Origin: Bradyrhizobium hereditatis
GTDB taxonomy: Bacteria > Pseudomonadota > Alphaproteobacteria > Rhizobiales > Xanthobacteraceae
Length of the DNA stretch: 64,000 nt
Assembly (NCBI RefSeq): GCF_020329435.1
Contig: NZ_JAGKJK010000007.1
Coordinates: 62,001-126,000, forward strand
Direction of reading: 5' to 3'
Shown here: in pieces, positions 7,744 through 16,765 of the stretch
Position numbering within the stretch: position 1 is the stretch's first letter
How the letters are laid out: the number at the start of each line of letters is the position of its first letter
Position numbers and translations under genes: made by a program
Notes under the pieces: generated by a model
What the model saw: only the letters and a program-made list of their open reading frames with translations
Database searches by the model: none
What the model was told of the DNA's origin: nothing

Positions 7744-9555
7744 ATGGGTATCTTCGGCGCTCTCACCACCGCGGTCGGCGGTCTCCGCGCCAACTCCTAC
7801 GCGCTGGAAAACGTCTCGGGCAATATCGCCAACTCGCAGACCACCGCTTTCAAGCGCATCGATACCTCTTTCCTTGACCTTATTCCGCAGACCGCAACGA
7901 CCGCGCAGCTCGCCGGCGGCGTGACCACGCAATCCCGCGCCACCAACTCGGTGCAGGGCGACGTGCAGACGGCGTCGGTTGCGACGTTCATGGCGATCAA
8001 CGGCAACGGCTTCTTTGCGGTGCAAAAGCCCGGCAACTTCACCGACGGCACGCCGGTGTTCGACGGTGTCGACCGTTACACTCGCCGCGGCGACTTCCAG
8101 CTCGACAAGAGCGGCTACCTCGTCAATGGCGCCGGCTATTATCTGCAGGGCGTGCCGATCGACCCGACCACCGGCAATCCATCCGGCAGTTCGCCGCAGG
8201 TTCTCCGGTTCCAGAACGACTTCTTGCCGGCGCAGCAAACCACCAGGATCGACTATCGCGCCAACCTCGCCAGCTATCCGCTGACGACCAAGCACGACGT
8301 TTCCGTTCCCGGATCGGAATTGATCGTGCCTGGATCATACAGCGCCGGACATAATCCGTTGGCGCTCGGCACACCTGCGGCGCCTTATACCGACGCCTCC
8401 AGAAGCGGCACCACCCAGAACAACAAAGCGACGCCGTCGGTTGCAAACACGGCCGCGACCCTGCTTAGCGGCGCGGCTGGCACCAACTCGATCTCCACCA
8501 ATTTTGTCGCGGGCGACACCATCACGGTCAACGGCCAAACCCTCACCTTCATGGCGTCGGGCACCGCCGTCGGCCCCAACCAGATCAACGTCGACGACAG
8601 TATCGGAACCTTGCTGGGCAAGATCGACTTCCTCCAGGGCACGTCAGTCGCGTCCACGATCGCCTCCGGCTCGATCACGCTGCACTCCGGCACCGCCAAC
8701 AACCTCACGATCTCAAGTTCGAACACCGCAGCTTGGGCTGCCCTTGGCTTTACCGGCACCGTGACGGCGACGCGCGGTGGTGGTGGCGGCGTCGGCACCG
8801 GCCAGGTCGTCGGCAACGACAACTCGACGTTCCTCGCCGAGTCGATCGCGGGCGGCGCGGTTACGACCTACGACATCTCGGGCGCGCCGGTGAACTTGCA
8901 GTTCCGCTGGGCCAAGGTCGACAGTGCCTCGCTCGGCGCCGGCCATACCGATACCTGGAACCTGTTCTACCAGGTTAATCCCAACGCAACCGGCACTCAG
9001 GTCGCGTGGCAGAACGTCAACACCAACTTCACCTTCTCGGCGTCAGGCCAGATGTCGCCGGCGATTCCGTCCGTGGAGCTGACCAATGCCGTCGTCAACG
9101 GCGTCGCGCTGGGCAGCCCCGTCATCAATTTCGGTACCGGCGGCGTCACCCAGTTCGCGGATGCCAACGGCAACGTGCAGGTCAACCAGATCCAGCAGGA
9201 CGGCTTCCCGGCCGGCCAGTTGCAGTCGGTCGGCGTCGGCACCAATGGCCGCATTGTCGGCAACTACTCCAACGGCCGCAACCTCGACCTTGCCGAAATC
9301 TCGGTCGCGACCTTCAACGGCACCAACTTCCTCAAGCGCGTCAATGGCGGCGCGTTCGAGGTCACCGACGGATCCGGACAGGCGCTGTATGGCAAGGCCG
9401 GAACCATCGTCGGCTCGTCGCTGGAAGGATCGAACACCGACATCGCCGATGAGTTCACCAAGCTGATCGTCACCCAGCAGGCCTATTCGGCCAACACCAA
9501 GGTCATCACCACTTCCAACACGATGGTGCAGGATCTCCTGAACGTGCTGCGCTGA
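7744..9555 (+). CDS. flgE: Flagellar hook protein FlgE
   Basis: A 603-residue hook subunit, longer than the ~400 of enteric FlgE. The N-terminal rod/hook motif GALTTAVGGLRANSYALENV is followed by NIANSQTTAFKRIDT; the C-terminus EFTKLIVTQQAYSANTKVI is the standard coiled-coil end. Residues 240-339 hold a DUF1522-type domain (LLSGAAG through AALGFTGT) that recurs in FlgL of this window. The start 7744 has GGAG upstream; longer frames begin before the likely transcription start. It is the first gene of flgE-flgK-flgL under the sigma-54-type promoter. Confidence 0.95.
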   Translation: MGIFGALTTAVGGLRANSYALENVSGNIANSQTTAFKRIDTSFLDLIPQTATTAQLAGGVTTQSRATNSVQGDVQTASVATFMAINGNGFFAVQKPGNFTDGTPVFDGVDRYTRRGDFQLDKSGYLVNGAGYYLQGVPIDPTTGNPSGSSPQVLRFQNDFLPAQQTTRIDYRANLASYPLTTKHDVSVPGSELIVPGSYSAGHNPLALGTPAAPYTDASRSGTTQNNKATPSVANTAATLLSGAAGTNSISTNFVAGDTITVNGQTLTFMASGTAVGPNQINVDDSIGTLLGKIDFLQGTSVASTIASGSITLHSGTANNLTISSSNTAAWAALGFTGTVTATRGGGGGVGTGQVVGNDNSTFLAESIAGGAVTTYDISGAPVNLQFRWAKVDSASLGAGHTDTWNLFYQVNPNATGTQVAWQNVNTNFTFSASGQMSPAIPSVELTNAVVNGVALGSPVINFGTGGVTQFADANGNVQVNQIQQDGFPAGQLQSVGVGTNGRIVGNYSNGRNLDLAEISVATFNGTNFLKRVNGGAFEVTDGSGQALYGKAGTIVGSSLEGSNTDIADEFTKLIVTQQAYSANTKVITTSNTMVQDLLNVLR

Positions 9556-9602
9556 TCTGCGATGGCTCGTTCGCGAATGCGATTTGAGATGGGCAATTAG
9601 TC

Positions 9603-11489
9603 ATGGGTTTGAGTCAAGCTCTCTCTACCGCGATGTCCGGCCTGCGCGCGACGCAAGCCGCGATCTCGCTAGTTGGATCGAACGTCGCCAACGCGGAAAC
9701 GCCGGGTTACGTCAGGAAATCGGTCATCCAGTCCGCCGGCGTGACCGGCGATTACGGTTCGAGCGTTCTGCTCCACGGAGTCGACCGGCAGCTCGATCAA
9801 TATCTGCAGGCGGCGTTGCGGACGGAAACCTCCGGCGCAGCCTATGCCGATATCCGCTCGACCTTCCTTCAAAATTTGCAAAGCGTCTACGGAAACCCGT
9901 CCGAAACCGGCACCATCGAGGACGCGTTCAACAAGCTCTTGACCGCCTTTCAGGGCCTCTCGACGAGCGCGGACTCGGCGTCGGCGCGTATCGCTGCCGT
10001 CGGCGCCGCGCAGACGATGGCGCAGACGCTCAACGCAACGACGCAAGGCATTCAGAACCTTCGCGCCAACGCCGAGATGGGCATCAACGATTCGATCTTT
10101 ACGGCGAACAACGCGATGGCCCAGATCGCGTTCATCAACAACCAGTTGCAGAAAAACGGCAAGACCGACGCCGCGACGGCGTCGTTGCTCGACCAGCGCG
10201 ATCAGTACATCACGCAGTTGTCGGCGCTGATGGATATCAGAACCGTCGTCAACGATCTCAACCAGGTGACGGTTTTCACGAATTCCGGCGTGCAGCTCGT
10301 CGGAACCGAAGCGGCGCAACTGACCTTCAATCCGCAGGGCACGATGACGCCCAACACGCTGTACAATCCCACCGATCCGACCAAGAGCAACGTCGGCACC
10401 ATCACCATCAATTTCCCGCATGGCGGCAGCTACGACCTGGTGTCGACCAAGTCGATTCGTTCGGGTAAGATCGCGGCCTATCTCGAGCTGCGCGACGAGA
10501 CCCTTGTGAAGGCGCAGGCGCAGATCGACCAGTTCGCTGCCGCGATGTCGAGTGCGCTGTCGGACAAGACGACAGCCGGCACCGCCGCTCCGGCGTCCGT
10601 CCTGCCGCAGGCCGGCTACGATCTCGATCTCACCGGGTTGCAGTCGGGTAACGTCATTCACGTTAGCTACAAGGACAACACCACCGGCATTACGCACAAT
10701 CTGTCGATCGTGCGCGTCGACGATCCGAGCGTGCTGCCGCTGAGCAACAATGCAACGCTCGATCCGAACGACGAAGTGCTTGGCGTCAATTTTTCCGGCG
10801 GCATGGCCTCGGTGGTTTCCCAGCTCAACGCCGCGCTCGGGCCGACCGCCAATCTGCAGTTCTCCAATCCGTCGGGCTCGACCTTGCGCGTCCTGGACGA
10901 CGGGGCAACGAATCGCTCGGACGTCCTGGCGGCCTCGGTCACCACGACCATATCGTCGCTCACCAGCGGCAACGCGCAGCTCCCGCTGTTCACGGACAAT
11001 GGCGGTCTCTTTACAGGCGCGATCACTCCCAATGGTCAACAGCAGGTCGGCCTTGCCGGCCGCATCAGCGTGAATCTCGGGCTGCTCGGCGATCCCTCGC
11101 GTAGCGTCGTGTTCTCCACCAACCCGTTGACGGCTGCCGATGACACGACGCGTCCCAACTTCATTCTCGATCAACTGCAGACCGGCTCTTATCGTTATTC
11201 GCCGCAAACGGGCATCGGGACCACCGCCGCGCCGTTCACGGGGACGCTGATAAACTTCGCCAAGCAGTTTCTCAGCCAGCAGGGCGAGGCGGCGACCTCC
11301 GCCAAGCAGCTCGCGGACGGTCAGGCCGTGGTGTTGAACACGCTGCAAAAGAAGGTGACGGATGCTTCTGGCGTCAACATCGACGACGAGATGGCGCATC
11401 TGCTCGCACTGCAGAATGCCTATTCTGCCAACGCCCGCGTGATGTCGTCGATCAAGCAGATGTACGACACGCTGATCCAGGCCATGTGA
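9603..11489 (+). CDS. flgK: Flagellar hook-associated protein 1 FlgK
   Basis: A 628-residue hook-filament junction protein. The N-terminus GLSQALSTAMSGLRATQ / NVANAETPGYVRKS is the axial-protein signature, and the C-terminus (VNIDDEMAHLLALQNAYSANARV) is typical FlgK. It caps the hook and connects it to the FlgL ring. It sits 47 bases after flgE and 7 bases before flgL, so the three are one operon. Confidence 0.95.
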   Translation: MGLSQALSTAMSGLRATQAAISLVGSNVANAETPGYVRKSVIQSAGVTGDYGSSVLLHGVDRQLDQYLQAALRTETSGAAYADIRSTFLQNLQSVYGNPSETGTIEDAFNKLLTAFQGLSTSADSASARIAAVGAAQTMAQTLNATTQGIQNLRANAEMGINDSIFTANNAMAQIAFINNQLQKNGKTDAATASLLDQRDQYITQLSALMDIRTVVNDLNQVTVFTNSGVQLVGTEAAQLTFNPQGTMTPNTLYNPTDPTKSNVGTITINFPHGGSYDLVSTKSIRSGKIAAYLELRDETLVKAQAQIDQFAAAMSSALSDKTTAGTAAPASVLPQAGYDLDLTGLQSGNVIHVSYKDNTTGITHNLSIVRVDDPSVLPLSNNATLDPNDEVLGVNFSGGMASVVSQLNAALGPTANLQFSNPSGSTLRVLDDGATNRSDVLAASVTTTISSLTSGNAQLPLFTDNGGLFTGAITPNGQQQVGLAGRISVNLGLLGDPSRSVVFSTNPLTAADDTTRPNFILDQLQTGSYRYSPQTGIGTTAAPFTGTLINFAKQFLSQQGEAATSAKQLADGQAVVLNTLQKKVTDASGVNIDDEMAHLLALQNAYSANARVMSSIKQMYDTLIQAM

Positions 11490-11496
11490 GGGTTTC

Positions 11497-13374
11497 ATGT
11501 CGATCGACGGCGTTAACGGCAGAACTTCCTACATCGGGACCTCGATCATGGGACTGCGGCGGCAGCTCGACGAGCTGACGCAGCAACTCGCCAGCGGCAG
11601 GGTCTCGACGAGTTACGCCGGGCAGGGGGCCAATCGAGGCTTTGCGATCAGCCTGCGAGCGCAGGTCAGCAGCATCGATGCGTTCGCGGACACCGCGAAG
11701 AACGTCAATACGCGGCTCAACGTCGTCAATCTGGCGCTGCAGGGAATGATCGACATCGGAAAGTCAGTCAAGGGCGCGGCGAGTACGTCGACAATCGTGC
11801 TCAACGACAACGGCCAGACCTCCGGCCAGATCACGGCGCAGGCCGCGTTCTCGAACGCGGTGTCGCTGCTCAACAGCCAGTCGGGTGACCGCTATCTGTT
11901 TTCCGGACGCACCACCGATACGGCTGCAACCGTGCCGGGCGACGTCATGCTCGATGGCGTGGGAACGCAGGCCGGTCTAAAGCAACTGATCAATGAGCGA
12001 CGCCAGGCCGATCAGGGCATCGGCAACATGGGGCATCTGACGGTTTCGTCGCCGCCACTCACGACCACGGTGACCAGTCTCGCCGAGGACGGCTCGTCGT
12101 TCGGGTTGAAGCTGGGAGCGGTCACCTCGTCGCTGACGGGCGCAATCGTGACGCAGCCAGCCGGCACGCCGCCGGCGACCACGATCGACCTAGGCGCCGT
12201 CAATCCGAGCGATGGCGAGAAGGTCACCTTCAATTTCAATCTGCCTGACGGTACCACCGAGGCGATCACGCTGACGGCGACCACGACGAATCCGCCGCCC
12301 GCCGGTTCGTTTTTGATCGGCGTCGATACGGTTGCGACAACGGCCAACCTGCAGGCCGCGTTGACGTCCTCCATTCAGACGCTGAGCGACACCTCGCTGG
12401 TTGCCGCATCTGCGATCACCGCGTCCAAGAACTTCTTCAACCCGTCGGCGACCGTCATTGGAAGCGCCGTCAACAATCAGAATACGGTGCCGGGACCTAT
12501 CACCGGCGCGACACTGCTGTCCGGCGCTGCCGGAACGGATTCGCTCTCCGCCAGCTTTGCGGCGGGGGACACCATCACCGTCAACGGCACGCCGATTACC
12601 TTCGTCGCTGCCGGCGCGACCGGCAACCAGCTCAATATCACCGACAGCGTGCAAACCTTGCTCGCCAAGATCGATTCGATCACGGGGACCAGTACGCTAT
12701 CGACGGTCACGGGCGGCGTGATTGCACTACATGGCGGCGACGGCGAAAGCCTTTCGATCTCCAGCTCGAACGCCGCGGCGTTCGCGGCGCTTGGCTTCAG
12801 CGGCACGCCGAGTGCGAACCCCGCGCCGCTGCGCGTCAATGGTCCGCCATTTGCCACGGCCACCAATCTGATTGGCGGCACTTCGACAAACACGGTGTCG
12901 TGGTACACGGGCGAAATCGGCGCTGATCCGGCACGCGGCACCGCCATCGCGCGCATCGACCAGTCGGTCACGGTGCAATATGGTGCCCGCGCCAACGAAC
13001 AGGCGCTGCGGTATCAGTTGCAGAACATTGCCGTATACGCCGCGGTGACAACCAACGCCAACAATCCGAATTCGAAGGCGCAGGTGAACGCGCTGCAGCA
13101 GCGGATTTCGGCAAACCTGGCGCCGCAGACCGGGCAGCAGTCAATTCAGGACATGCAGGCGGTATTCGCCGGCGCGCAGAACGCCATCAAGGCGTCGACC
13201 GACCGCCAGATCCAGCTCAAGGGAATGGCGCAAACCATGCTCGACCAGATCGAGGGCATCAATCAGGACGAGGTCGCGACCAAGATCCTGGCGCTGCAGA
13301 CCAGCCTGCAGGCCTCGTATCAAACGACTTCGATGCTGTACCAGATTTCGCTCACCAAGTTCCTGCCGATCTGA
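11497..13374 (+). CDS. flgL: Flagellar hook-associated protein 3 FlgL (enlarged)
   Basis: A 625-residue flagellin-like junction protein with N-terminal GLRRQLDELTQQLASGRVS and a C-terminus (QIEGINQDEVATKILALQTS, QASYQTTSMLYQ) typical of FlgL. Usual FlgL is 300-400 residues; here a large central region is added. Residues 340-438 are a DUF1522-type domain about 60% identical by eye to the one in FlgE. It probably forms the filament-facing part of the junction. It is the last gene of the operon and is followed by a strong bidirectional terminator. Confidence 0.93.
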   Translation: MSIDGVNGRTSYIGTSIMGLRRQLDELTQQLASGRVSTSYAGQGANRGFAISLRAQVSSIDAFADTAKNVNTRLNVVNLALQGMIDIGKSVKGAASTSTIVLNDNGQTSGQITAQAAFSNAVSLLNSQSGDRYLFSGRTTDTAATVPGDVMLDGVGTQAGLKQLINERRQADQGIGNMGHLTVSSPPLTTTVTSLAEDGSSFGLKLGAVTSSLTGAIVTQPAGTPPATTIDLGAVNPSDGEKVTFNFNLPDGTTEAITLTATTTNPPPAGSFLIGVDTVATTANLQAALTSSIQTLSDTSLVAASAITASKNFFNPSATVIGSAVNNQNTVPGPITGATLLSGAAGTDSLSASFAAGDTITVNGTPITFVAAGATGNQLNITDSVQTLLAKIDSITGTSTLSTVTGGVIALHGGDGESLSISSSNAAAFAALGFSGTPSANPAPLRVNGPPFATATNLIGGTSTNTVSWYTGEIGADPARGTAIARIDQSVTVQYGARANEQALRYQLQNIAVYAAVTTNANNPNSKAQVNALQQRISANLAPQTGQQSIQDMQAVFAGAQNAIKASTDRQIQLKGMAQTMLDQIEGINQDEVATKILALQTSLQASYQTTSMLYQISLTKFLPI

Positions 13375-13397
13375 TCGAGCGGCTTCGTACTCAAAAC

Positions 13398-13426
13398 AAA
13401 AAGGCCTCCTTGCGGGAGGCCTTTTT
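13398..13426. terminator. Bidirectional terminator between flgL and flbT
   Basis: AAAAAGGCCTCC / GGAGGCCTTTTT is a near-perfect palindrome with a 5-base loop, A-tract on one side and T-tract on the other, so it can serve both convergent genes. Confidence 0.9.
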
Positions 13427-13448
13427 CGTTTGCAGGTGAACGTCCTTG

Positions 13449-13877
13449 TTATGCGGATTTTCGATCGGGCTGTTCGGCCGATTGCAGTTTGCGAGCGCTC
13501 TCCAGGATCTGCTGTTCATGGACGATCAGTTTCTTCGCTTCCTTCAGCGCATGGTAGAGATCGCCGTTCAGTGTATAATTGTTGATGCCCTCGATGAATG
13601 GCCATGCGCTCGGCATCGTCGTGATGATGTCGCGCACTAGGCTGAAATAGGTCGGGTGGTGCGCCATAGGATCCGGCGACAGGTACATGAGCTGGACGGC
13701 GAGATAGACCAGCTTGGCCGGCGTGTCGGCAGTTTCGGGTGTGAGGATGTCTTTCTCGCGCAGGATCGGAATCCTGTCGCCGTCGATCAGCAGTCTGGCG
13801 CGCTGATCGGTGTTGGTGATCACGCAGGCGCCGATGATGATTCGCTCGTGCGGTTTGAGCTCGACTTTCAAGGCCAT
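13449..13877 (-). CDS. flbT: Flagellin synthesis regulator FlbT
   Basis: A 142-residue FlbT. It starts ALKVELKPHERIIIGACVI and has DGDRIPILREKDIL, both typical. In Caulobacter FlbT binds the flagellin mRNA 5' region and couples flagellin translation to hook completion. The start 13877 is preceded by GGAGAAAA; the longer frame to 13934 lacks similarity. It converges on flgL and lies upstream of a flagellin remnant and flaF, its usual partner. A CtrA-like site lies at 13949-13964. Confidence 0.93.
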   Translation of the reverse strand: MALKVELKPHERIIIGACVITNTDQRARLLIDGDRIPILREKDILTPETADTPAKLVYLAVQLMYLSPDPMAHHPTYFSLVRDIITTMPSAWPFIEGINNYTLNGDLYHALKEAKKLIVHEQQILESARKLQSAEQPDRKSA

Positions 13878-13948
13878 GCCTTTTCTCCATTTGGCGCTTT
13901 TCGCGCGTGTCGTGCCCGCCGGCAGATTCGGCATCCTTCCCGAGGATG

Positions 13949-13964
13949 GTTAACCAATGGTGAA
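13949..13964 (-). promoter_or_regulatory. CtrA-like site upstream of flbT
   Basis: On the minus strand this reads TTCA-CCATTGG-TTAACC, one mismatch from TTAA-N7-TTAAC. It is about 75 bases upstream of the flbT start. Confidence 0.45.
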
Positions 13965-14078
13965 GATGCGATTTGTGCCCATTAGACGGGGCTTTTTTGC
14001 ACGCGGCCAGTAGAACTACGGGATGAGTTCGGACGCGGCGAAGTAATTTCAGATTCACGGTCTTCGTAACTTCGATGC

Positions 14079-14254
14079 CGCCAGAACCTGATCAACGTGC
14101 TGCAGACCGGCTCGTCGAACGTGACGCTGGTCGCTGGCCGACACCAACGAGGAAAACTGCGAACAGCCAGGCGCCGTCGACCCGCTGTCAATCGCGGTGT
14201 CTGCGCTGGCTGGCCAATCAGTCGAAGCAGAGCGTGCCGCAGTTTCTGCGCTAA
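14079..14254 (+). pseudogene. Decayed 3' end of a flagellin gene
   Basis: Three successive pieces in different frames resemble a flagellin C-terminus. QNLINVLQTGSSNVTL is read from 14082. After a frame change ADTNEE follows from about 14137. After further changes WLANQSKQSVPQFLR and TAA are read from about 14207 to 14254. Rhizobial flagellins end with segments of the style ADTNEE...SLANQ..QSVL..LR. The 5' part of the gene is missing, and a hairpin with a T-run follows. Its place between flbT and flaF, where flagellin genes usually sit, supports the identification. It cannot produce a working flagellin. Confidence 0.7.
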
Positions 14255-14279
14255 GCGGGCGGGCAACGTCAACCATCAA

Positions 14280-14308
14280 GGCGGCGGGGAAAACCGCGCC
14301 GTTTTTTT
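14280..14308 (+). terminator. Terminator of the flagellin remnant
   Basis: GGC-(G)-GCGG / CCGC-GCC stem with one bulged base and a GGAAAA loop, followed by G and seven T residues. It appears to be the relic terminator of the decayed flagellin gene. Confidence 0.6.
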
Positions 14309-14559
14309 GGATCATGACTTCGCCCGAGAAATAAAAGCGTCGGTCGAACAAAAACACAGAAGCCGAGAATTTAGCGTTCGATCTTAATTCCATCAGAACT
14401 AATGGCCGGCATGCTGCCGCAAATATGGATTTTTTGCCGGACTACCGACACAATCGGTAACGCTTGCTAACCATATTTAAAGGCGCAACCTGTATGAAAG
14501 TTGGGCAGTTTTTCTCAAGTCCCGCGGTGTCCTGCGAACCGCTCCCATCGAGGTTATGA

Positions 14560-14925
14560 ATGTCTAATGCAGCCCAGGCCTACGCGCGTACATCGCAAAC
14601 GACGACGTCTCCCCGTGAAATCGAAGCGCAGGCACTGCTGAAGGCCGCACGGCAGCTTCAGGAAGTCCAGGCCAATTGGAACGGTCCTGACAAAGCCATG
14701 CACAACGCGCTGCTCTTCAACCGTCGGCTCTGGTCGATCTTCATGAGCGCCGCGGAAGCGCAAGAGAATCCTCAGCCGATGGAAGTACGACAGAACATCG
14801 CGAACATCGGCGTTTTCGTGATGAAGCAGACGGTCGACATGCAACTGAATCCGGATCCGGCCAAGCTGAAATCGCTGATCGACATCAATTGCAACATCGC
14901 TGCTGGCCTTTCGGGCCGCGGCTAA
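14560..14925 (+). CDS. flaF: Flagellar biosynthesis regulator FlaF
   Basis: A 121-residue FlaF (SNAAQAYARTSQTTTSPREI at the start, RRLWSIFMSAAE and NIANIGVFVMKQTVD in the core). In Caulobacter FlaF is needed for flagellin synthesis or secretion and opposes FlbT. It lies after the flagellin remnant, as expected for the flbT-flaF-flagellin locus. CTAACCATATTTAA at about 14467-14480, some 80 bases upstream, is a degenerate CtrA-like sequence. It is followed after 22 bases by an unknown gene on the same strand. Confidence 0.92.
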   Translation: MSNAAQAYARTSQTTTSPREIEAQALLKAARQLQEVQANWNGPDKAMHNALLFNRRLWSIFMSAAEAQENPQPMEVRQNIANIGVFVMKQTVDMQLNPDPAKLKSLIDINCNIAAGLSGRG

Positions 14926-14947
14926 CCGTCAGACCGAGTGTGCCTGA

Positions 14948-15310
14948 ATGGCTGACCTCTGGAACATCATATCAGCCAACTACAAAACGGTGGGAATGAC
15001 CGTCCCGTCCAATACTCCGTACGTGGCGGTCGATCCCAAGCTCTATGAAGGCAGCTGGACTGGAAAATACGCCGACCAAAAGACGTTCAAGATCACCGTC
15101 TCGAACGTCACGGGCTTCCGCGCCAAGGTGCAGTACCAGAGCGGCGGTACCAACAAGTTCCAGGAAGTGCTGATCAAGGACAACGCGTTCCGGATCGGCG
15201 ATACCAAGTTCACGCTCGCGGGCAACAATACCGCGCTGATCAAGAACGTCGTCACCGATGCCGCCAGCGGACAGACTTATCTTGATCAGGCTTACGCGAA
15301 GCGTTCTTGA
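14948..15310 (+). CDS. Uncharacterised beta-rich protein in the flagellar locus
   Basis: A 120-residue protein with no signal peptide, TM segment or motif I recognise. From residue 35 it alternates short beta-strand-like segments (GSWTGKYADQKTFKITVSNV, FRAKVQYQSGG, FTLAGNNTALIKNV) in the style of a small beta-barrel or lipocalin-like fold. The Tyr/Lys-rich, Cys-free composition resembles flagellar axial or secreted proteins. It is 22 bases downstream of flaF and probably cotranscribed, so a role in flagellin handling or secretion through the flagellum is possible but unproven. Confidence 0.65.
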   Translation: MADLWNIISANYKTVGMTVPSNTPYVAVDPKLYEGSWTGKYADQKTFKITVSNVTGFRAKVQYQSGGTNKFQEVLIKDNAFRIGDTKFTLAGNNTALIKNVVTDAASGQTYLDQAYAKRS

Positions 15311-15370
15311 GCTGTCAGCGGCGGCAAGGCCGCCGATCGCGGTTTCTGATGTCAATCAGATCCGGAGCGC

Positions 15371-15757
15371 TTAAGCCTTGCGGTCCGTCGCGCGGAGGCG
15401 CTGCGGCGCGTCCTTGGTCAGATCGAGAGTGTGGAAATAGGCACGCCGACGCAGCACCGCTTCCTCGGGAAACTGCTTCACCACCTGGCTCGTCTTGACG
15501 TCAATGACCTGATAGACGACGGCGCGGGCGTCGCGATCGATCACCACATTGTTCGCTACCGAGGGGTTCGCATTCGAAATGGAGACGCGGACGGCCGCGG
15601 AATCGGTGCTAGCGCGCGCACCTGAATCGACTGCCGAGACGCTCTGGCTCGCCGGCAGTTCGGTTGCGACCGCATGTTGTGCCGCCTCGCTCACATGCTG
15701 AACGATCGGCGCGGCAACCGGTGCCCCCACCGGCTTGATGTTGAAATCTGTACTCAT
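15371..15757 (-). CDS. flaG: FlaG-like flagellar protein
   Basis: A 128-residue protein with a low-complexity Ala/Val/Ser N-terminal half and a C-terminal FlaG core: VVYQVIDVKTSQVVKQFPEE. The V-I-D-x-x-T-x-x-V-V-x-Q-x-P pattern is the FlaG hallmark. FlaG proteins influence filament length in other bacteria. It starts after a GGAGG site and lies upstream in the order flaG, flgN-like, flgJ, flgI but with a 160-base gap and its own frame, so separate transcription is possible. Confidence 0.75.
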   Translation of the reverse strand: MSTDFNIKPVGAPVAAPIVQHVSEAAQHAVATELPASQSVSAVDSGARASTDSAAVRVSISNANPSVANNVVIDRDARAVVYQVIDVKTSQVVKQFPEEAVLRRRAYFHTLDLTKDAPQRLRATDRKA

Positions 15758-15917
15758 GGCAGCCTCCAGGCCTGCTGCGAGTCAAATCCCAACCCCTCGT
15801 TGGTTGCAATATAGCCCAGTACATCTCAACATGATGTTAGGGAACACGCTGAATCCCGCTCTCACGCGAGCGCGCAAATTTAGTGAAAATTGTAGGCAAA
15901 GCGAAAATTCCAATCGC

Positions 15918-16409
15918 TTACAGCGAACGGCTCACCGAGAGCGGGGTGATATTGCGCGGACCCGGTGCAGTGCGTTGTCCCGAAGCCGTATAGGTGCTCG
16001 GGATGGTCTTGCGCTGGATCTCGGTGTTGACGCCGCGCACGATGCCCTCCGACACCGCGTGCGCAGTCGCAAGGACCGTGAGATTGATCTGCAGCATCGC
16101 GCGGAAGGTGTCGTGATGGTGGCGCAGCGTGGCCAGCAATTCCGGTGCCACCTGCGCCAGATACTTTTGCCCATTCTTGAGATTTTCGACCGTGATCATG
16201 TAACGGCGTGACAGGTCGCCCTTCTTCTCCTCCAGCCGCATCGCCTCGCGCACATTGCCGGCGCGCACCAGTTCGGTTTCGCGCTCGATAATGTCGAGCA
16301 GCCCGCTCATCACTTCCATCAGCTCTTCCGCGAGCTTGCGCGCCTCTGCTGGCGTGGAGATTGCTCTTGCGGGTGCCGGTGCGGGCTTGGCTTGAGGATG
16401 AAGGCTCAT
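15918..16409 (-). CDS. FlgN-like flagellar protein
   Basis: A 163-residue mainly helical protein. Residues 20-130 form long amphipathic helices (AEELMEVMSGLLDIIERETE, RAGNVREAMRLEEKKGDLSR) typical of FlgN, the export chaperone for FlgK and FlgL. The C-terminus is a basic Ser/Thr/Pro tail. It lies 17 bases downstream of flgJ on the same strand, completing flgI-flgJ-flgN-like. The family call rests on helix pattern and context. Confidence 0.7.
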   Translation of the reverse strand: MSLHPQAKPAPAPARAISTPAEARKLAEELMEVMSGLLDIIERETELVRAGNVREAMRLEEKKGDLSRRYMITVENLKNGQKYLAQVAPELLATLRHHHDTFRAMLQINLTVLATAHAVSEGIVRGVNTEIQRKTIPSTYTASGQRTAPGPRNITPLSVSRSL

Positions 16410-16426
16410 GTCGGGATTCCTTTGGA

Positions 16427-16765
16427 TCAGCCGGCGCGGTTGGCTTGCTGCAGGATCAGGGTGCGGAAGACGTCGTTGGAAATGCCGATGCCGCCGGACC
16501 TGGCGAACGACTTCGAGTATTCGTCCGTCAGCATCGAGCGCCAGACGCCGGTGCCGGGCGTATCGCCGAACGGACCTTCGCCCTTGATGCCGGTGGTCAT
16601 CTGCGAAAACATCGAATTGAGGAACATCGCCTCGAACTCTTCTGCCTTGGCGCGTGTCTTTTTCTGCGCGTCGGGCGAAACCTTGGTCAGCGCGTCCGCG
16701 AGCTGCAGGTCCTTGCGGCCGTTGATAAGCGATGCCTTATTGTAGGAATTGGCGATCGCGTTCAT
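16427..16765 (-). CDS. flgJ: Rod-binding protein FlgJ, N-terminal domain only
   Basis: A 112-residue protein matching the rod-scaffolding domain of FlgJ (KAEEFEAMFLNSMFSQMTTG). The muramidase domain of enteric FlgJ is absent, as is normal in alphaproteobacteria, so a separate lytic enzyme must open the peptidoglycan. ATG 16765 overlaps the flgI TGA by one base (TGATG), giving translational coupling; a GTG one codon upstream is possible. Confidence 0.88.
   Translation of the reverse strand: MNAIANSYNKASLINGRKDLQLADALTKVSPDAQKKTRAKAEEFEAMFLNSMFSQMTTGIKGEGPFGDTPGTGVWRSMLTDEYSKSFARSGGIGISNDVFRTLILQQANRAG

Noticed and set aside
9669..11498. 609-codon open frame antisense to flgK
   Set aside because: It lies fully opposite a well-supported gene. 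Its Arg/Gly/Val/His-rich sequence is typical of antisense frames in high-GC DNA.
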